The notes beneath the pieces were generated by a model that made no database searches, was not told the DNA's origin, and saw only the letters and a list, made by a program, of their open reading frames with translations. A stretch of DNA of 48,788 nucleotides from Methylobacterium marchantiae (GTDB taxonomy: Bacteria; Pseudomonadota; Alphaproteobacteria; Rhizobiales; Beijerinckiaceae): NCBI RefSeq assembly GCF_022179405.1, contig NZ_BPQT01000013.1:1-48788 (forward strand). Reading direction: 5' to 3'. Both the position numbers and the translations under genes were made by a program. How positions within the stretch are numbered: the first letter of the stretch is position 1; the number at the start of each line of letters is the position of its first letter. Positions 45,335-48,788 of the stretch are shown here, one piece after another.

Positions 45335-46798
45335 ATGCCCAACGGCCACATCATCGTCGCGGACGACGACGCTGCGATCCGCACCGTCCTCAACCAAGCC
45401 CTGTCGAGGGCGGGATACGAGGTCCGCTCTACCGGCAACTGCGCCACACTTTGGCGCTGGGTCGCGCAAGGGGAGGGCGACCTCGTCATAACCGACGTAA
45501 TGATGCCGGACGAGAACGTCTTCGATCTGCTGCCGCGCATCAAGCGCGTGCGGCCAGAACTACCGATCATCGTGATGAGCGCGCAAAACACGTTCATGAC
45601 CGCGATCCGCGCCTCGGAGCGTGGTGCCTACGAGTATTTGCCGAAGCCCTTTGACCTGAAGGAGTTGATCGCCATCGTCGGCCGCGCCCTCTCGCGGCCT
45701 CGCGGAACACCGGCACCCGGTGCCGATCCCGGCAACGAAGATATTCCGCTGGTCGGCCGTTCGCCTGCCATGCAGGAGATTTATCGGGCGCTCGCCCGCT
45801 TGATGCCCACCGACCTCACGGTGATGATCACCGGTGAATCCGGCACCGGAAAGGAGCTTGTGGCCCGCGCGCTGCACGATTACGGCCGTCGACGTTCGGG
45901 ACCGTTCGTACCGGTGAACATGGCGGCGATCCCGCGCGACCTGATCGAATCCGAGCTGTTCGGCCATGAGAAGGGCGCCTTCACCGGGGCGCTCTCCCGC
46001 TCGGCCGGCCGGTTCGAGCAGGCCGAGGGTGGCACGCTGTTCCTCGACGAGATCGGCGACATGCCGATGGAAGCGCAGACGCGCCTTCTGCGCGTGCTCC
46101 AGCAGGGCGAGTACACTACCGTCGGCGGTCGCGTACCGATCAAAACCAATGTCCGCATCATCGCGGCCACCAACAAGGACCTTCGCGTCTCGATCCAGCA
46201 GGGTATCTTCCGCGAGGACCTGTTCTTCCGGCTCAACGTCGTGCCGCTGCGCCTGCCGGCCCTGCGCGAGCGTTCGGAGGACGTGCCGGATCTGATCCGC
46301 CACTTCTTCATCCTGGTGGAGAAGGAGGGTCTGAGCCGCAAGCAGCTCGACGGCGAAGCAATGGACCGCCTGAAGCGCTACCGCTGGCCCGGCAACGTCC
46401 GCGAACTGGAAAATCTTGTCCGCCGCCTGGCGGCTCTCTACCCGCAGGAGACGATCACCGGCCCGGTGATCGAGGCCGAGCTCGATACGCTGCCCCTGGC
46501 GCAGCCGCAGGGCAATGGGTCCGGTACGCGCAAGGCCGGCGCGGCGGACAACGAAACGCTATCGGCGGCGGTGGAGCGACATCTGGCCGAGTATTTCGGT
46601 GGTTATCGCGACACGCTGCCTCCACCCGGCCTCTACCACCGCATCCTGCGCGAGATCGAAGGTCCGCTGATCGGCGCGGCCTTGGCCGCCACCCGCGGCA
46701 ACCAGATTCGCGCGGCGGAGCTTTTGGGAGTCAACAGGAACACCCTGCGTAAGAAGGTGCGGGACCTCGACCTACAGGTGTTCCGCAACGCCCGGTGA
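45335..46798 (+). CDS. ntrC: Nitrogen regulation response regulator NtrC
   Basis: 487 residues. Receiver domain with Asp54 ([18 protein letters not shown]), AAA+ sigma-54 activator domain with [31 protein letters not shown] and [10 protein letters not shown], and a C-terminal Fis-type helix-turn-helix ([21 protein letters not shown]). Activates sigma-54 promoters of nitrogen-scavenging genes, which could include the urea-type importer genes. In related genomes ntrYX often follow; here they do not. Confidence 0.96.
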   Translation: MPNGHIIVADDDAAIRTVLNQALSRAGYEVRSTGNCATLWRWVAQGEGDLVITDVMMPDENVFDLLPRIKRVRPELPIIVMSAQNTFMTAIRASERGAYEYLPKPFDLKELIAIVGRALSRPRGTPAPGADPGNEDIPLVGRSPAMQEIYRALARLMPTDLTVMITGESGTGKELVARALHDYGRRRSGPFVPVNMAAIPRDLIESELFGHEKGAFTGALSRSAGRFEQAEGGTLFLDEIGDMPMEAQTRLLRVLQQGEYTTVGGRVPIKTNVRIIAATNKDLRVSIQQGIFREDLFFRLNVVPLRLPALRERSEDVPDLIRHFFILVEKEGLSRKQLDGEAMDRLKRYRWPGNVRELENLVRRLAALYPQETITGPVIEAELDTLPLAQPQGNGSGTRKAGAADNETLSAAVERHLAEYFGGYRDTLPPPGLYHRILREIEGPLIGAALAATRGNQIRAAELLGVNRNTLRKKVRDLDLQVFRNAR

Positions 46799-47435
46799 TT
46801 CCATTGCAGTTTCGCCCCCTGGGCGGCTGTTCCATGTCAGTGAAGACCCGAACATCCGGGTCTTCGAGCCGGAGCCGGTTCGGATCGTGCTGGATCGCAA
46901 CCCGGTCGAAGCCCTGCTGAACGGGCCACCGGTCACCGGTCCGAGCGATCTATATCGAGCGGCGCCGGCTGCACCTCTTCCATCTTGCTGCTGGCGCATT
47001 GTAGTCTCGACGAACGCAGGAATTTCGTCGGTAGACTAGGTCCTATGCTTCGGGACAGCGACAGTCGTGCCGATACTTGTGGAAGAATTTTGGCAGTATC
47101 CGATCCAGACCAGCTTAATCTATCGCAGCCACCGGCAGCCAGAGCTCTTCAGGTCGTTCAACGATATCGGCTTCTGAGGGTCGCGAAAACGCCGTTCTAT
47201 CGGAACTGCGGGCAGCCATACGACGGAGAGAATGAGGCTTTGCTACTCCCACGACTAACGTCACTTGTACCGACCGAGCCTACGACCCGCTAGCGAGCGG
47301 AATATTTCTAAGCAATGCGCAAGATTGCCTCGTGCCGGATTGCGGTTCCCCGACGCCGATGCACGTCTCGCATGAAACGCGACACGCGGACAGATTGCTC
47401 CGTCCGCGCGCCTCGCTTTCAATACAACCGACCGC
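46799..47435. other. Gene-poor gap after ntrC with a possible DUF6886-like remnant
   Basis: 637 bp with no convincing intact gene. A perfect 9-bp hairpin GAAGACCCG-AACATC-CGGGTCTTC (46842-46865) lies shortly after ntrC but lacks a T-run. A short open stretch from about 46821 reads GRLFHVSEDPNIRVFEPEPV, like the start of a small DUF6886-type protein without a start codon, and degenerates by about 46990. The rest is non-coding in appearance. Confidence 0.4.
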
Positions 47436-48710
47436 TCAAGCCATGGCGGGTTTGGCCGTCATCGCCCGCTCGTCACCAAGACCGAGCCAAGTCCGGCGCA
47501 TCGGCTTGAGCACGAAATAAGCGAGGATCGCGGTCAGTACGTCGAGGGTGATGATGATCGCGAAGACCGGGAGCCAGGAGCCCTGGACGAGATAGATCCA
47601 GGCCGCGATCGGGCCGCCGAAGAGCGAACCGATGCCCTGCGCCATGTACAGGAAGCCGTAATTGGTGGTGGCGTGCTTGGTACCGAACGTGTCGGTGAGG
47701 ATCGAGGGGAAAAGCGAGAAGATCTCGCCCCAGGCGAAGAAGACCACACCCGAGAGCAGGGCGAAGGCATAAGGATTTTCGCGGAAGACGAGCAGCAGCG
47801 CGATGGCCGCCGCCTCGGCGGCGAAGGCGATGCCCATCGTGTTCTCGCGGCCGATCTTGTCCGAGACCCAGCCGAAGAAGGGCCGGGTGAGGCCGTTGGT
47901 GATCCGGTCGAAGGTGAGCGCGAAGGGCAGGGCCACGAAACCGAAGATGATTGCGTCGGCCACACCGAAGTCGCGGGCGAAGGAGGCGAAGTTCGCCACT
48001 ACCATGAGGCCGCCGGTGGACATCATCGTCATCATGGCGAACATCAGCCAGAACAGCGGCGTCTTCAGCATCTCCTTCGGGGCCGTGTCGTGGACGCATG
48101 TCGAGAGGTTGCGGGCGGGGACCGGCAGGACCTCGTCGGCGCGCGGCGCCCGCAGACCCAGGGCGGCCAGGGCTCCGATGGCACCGAGCACGATTCCGAA
48201 CACGGTCAGGGTGTGGCGGTAGCCGGAAGCCGTTAGCATGTCGCTGATCGGGAACGTGCTGAGCATTGCGCCCATGCCGTAGCCGGCGGCGACGACGCCC
48301 ACCGCGAAGCCGCGGCGATCAGGAAACCATTTTACCATCAGGCCGACGATGCCGACATAGACGATGCCGGTGCCCAGACCACAGAACAGGCCGTAGGTCG
48401 CATAGACACCCCAGAGCGTATCGACACGCGCTGCGAGCACCCAGCCGAGTCCCGACAGAATGGCGCCGACGGCGATCATCAGCTTCGGACTGAAACGTTC
48501 GATCAGGTAGCCCTGAACCGGCGAGAAGAAGGTCTGCAACACGATCAGGATCGTGAAGGTCCATTGCAGCTGCGGCAGGGTGGAACCCGTCGTCGCGATG
48601 AGAGGCTTTGTGAACAGGGTCCAGACGTATTGGGGACTGGAGATCGCCATCATGGCGACAAGACCGAGGGCGAGTTGGACCCAGCGGTGACGGGAAACGG
48701 TCGTATCCAT
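47436..48710 (-). CDS. OFA-family MFS transporter (oxalate/formate antiporter-like)
   Basis: 424 residues, 12 predicted helices, major facilitator superfamily. The OFA pattern is visible: MAISSPQYVWTLFTKPL, FSPVQGYLIERFSPKLMI (motif A-like), GTGIVYVGIVGLMVKWFPDRRGFAVGVVAAGYGMGAM, split here by reading, and NGLTRPFFGWVSDKIGREN in the second half. OxlT-type members exchange oxalate for formate, which fits a methylotroph, but other monocarboxylates are possible. ATG at 48710 with GGAG 6 bp upstream; ATGs at 48722 and 48755 are less likely. Confidence 0.9.
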   Translation of the reverse strand: MDTTVSRHRWVQLALGLVAMMAISSPQYVWTLFTKPLIATTGSTLPQLQWTFTILIVLQTFFSPVQGYLIERFSPKLMIAVGAILSGLGWVLAARVDTLWGVYATYGLFCGLGTGIVYVGIVGLMVKWFPDRRGFAVGVVAAGYGMGAMLSTFPISDMLTASGYRHTLTVFGIVLGAIGALAALGLRAPRADEVLPVPARNLSTCVHDTAPKEMLKTPLFWLMFAMMTMMSTGGLMVVANFASFARDFGVADAIIFGFVALPFALTFDRITNGLTRPFFGWVSDKIGRENTMGIAFAAEAAAIALLLVFRENPYAFALLSGVVFFAWGEIFSLFPSILTDTFGTKHATTNYGFLYMAQGIGSLFGGPIAAWIYLVQGSWLPVFAIIITLDVLTAILAYFVLKPMRRTWLGLGDERAMTAKPAMA

Positions 48711-48788
48711 TATGCACTCCATGCTGCATGCACGGAGACGCAAAGTGTATACCACGTAGTGCCTAGGTGTGGAGCATCAACAGGTTGT

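Noticed and set aside
1-48788. CRISPR arrays
   Set aside because: No regularly spaced direct repeats were seen anywhere; the repeats found are single palindromic elements or a short in-frame tandem repeat in pdhC.

Overview
The window is high-GC alphaproteobacterial chromosome, most likely Hyphomicrobiales and probably Methylobacterium-like. I base this on the overall base composition, on the family-level look of almost every protein, on the order ftsB-pdhA-pdhB-pdhC-lpd ... lipA-coq10/ratA ... pncC-ispF-ispD / dusB-ntrB-ntrC, and on several palindromic intergenic repeats of the kind common in this group. The genus is an inference; no rRNA or intact tRNA gene was seen.

Layout. 1-5.6 kb: a three-gene ABC importer operon of the 'urea carboxylase-associated' taurine/nitrate-like type (minus strand), a divergent NikR-like regulator with a strong 28-bp palindrome between them, then an isolated ureD and an sseA-type sulfurtransferase. 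5.7-9.6 kb: small envelope or hypothetical genes, an RhlE-like DEAD-box helicase with a Gly/Arg-rich tail, a YegP-like protein, an Arg/Tyr-rich secreted protein and an acyl-CoA thioesterase. 9.6-17.8 kb: a zinc metallopeptidase divergent from a tightly overlapping trio (transglutaminase-DUF2126; circularly permuted ATP-grasp fused to alpha-E; transglutaminase), a widespread system of unknown biochemical role. 17.9-22.0 kb: aqpZ with a hairpin over its ribosome binding site, then an ACP / AMP-ligase / PLP-decarboxylase cassette.

22.1-25.5 kb is an accessory island. It holds a decayed IS1595-type transposase end, a low-GC two-gene module (a membrane-anchored dCTP-deaminase-fold protein lacking the catalytic Glu, plus a helical partner), a DUF1643 protein and a winged-helix-like protein. 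From 25.6 kb the core chromosome resumes: mntR, a LysR regulator, ftsB, the pyruvate dehydrogenase operon with a DUF5076 gene inside it, an L,D-transpeptidase, a reductase-type SDR, a GlsB-like membrane protein, lipA (which makes the lipoyl cofactor used by pdhB, pdhC and the E2 complexes), a COQ10/RatA protein, pncC-ispF-ispD, dusB and ntrBC. Accessory or decayed DNA interrupts this order at about 34.8-36.8 kb, 38.7-39.5 kb (remains of an ABC exporter, followed by a serine beta-lactamase-family hydrolase) and 46.8-47.4 kb, where ntrYX might have been expected. The window ends in an OFA-family (oxalate/formate-type) MFS transporter.

The strongest candidates for undescribed biology are the metallopeptidase/transglutaminase/ATP-grasp/alpha-E system, the dCTP-deaminase-like membrane pair in the island, the NikR-like regulator that has lost two nickel ligands but sits beside a palindrome with NikR operator geometry, and a palindromic repeat embedded in frame in the ABC permease.
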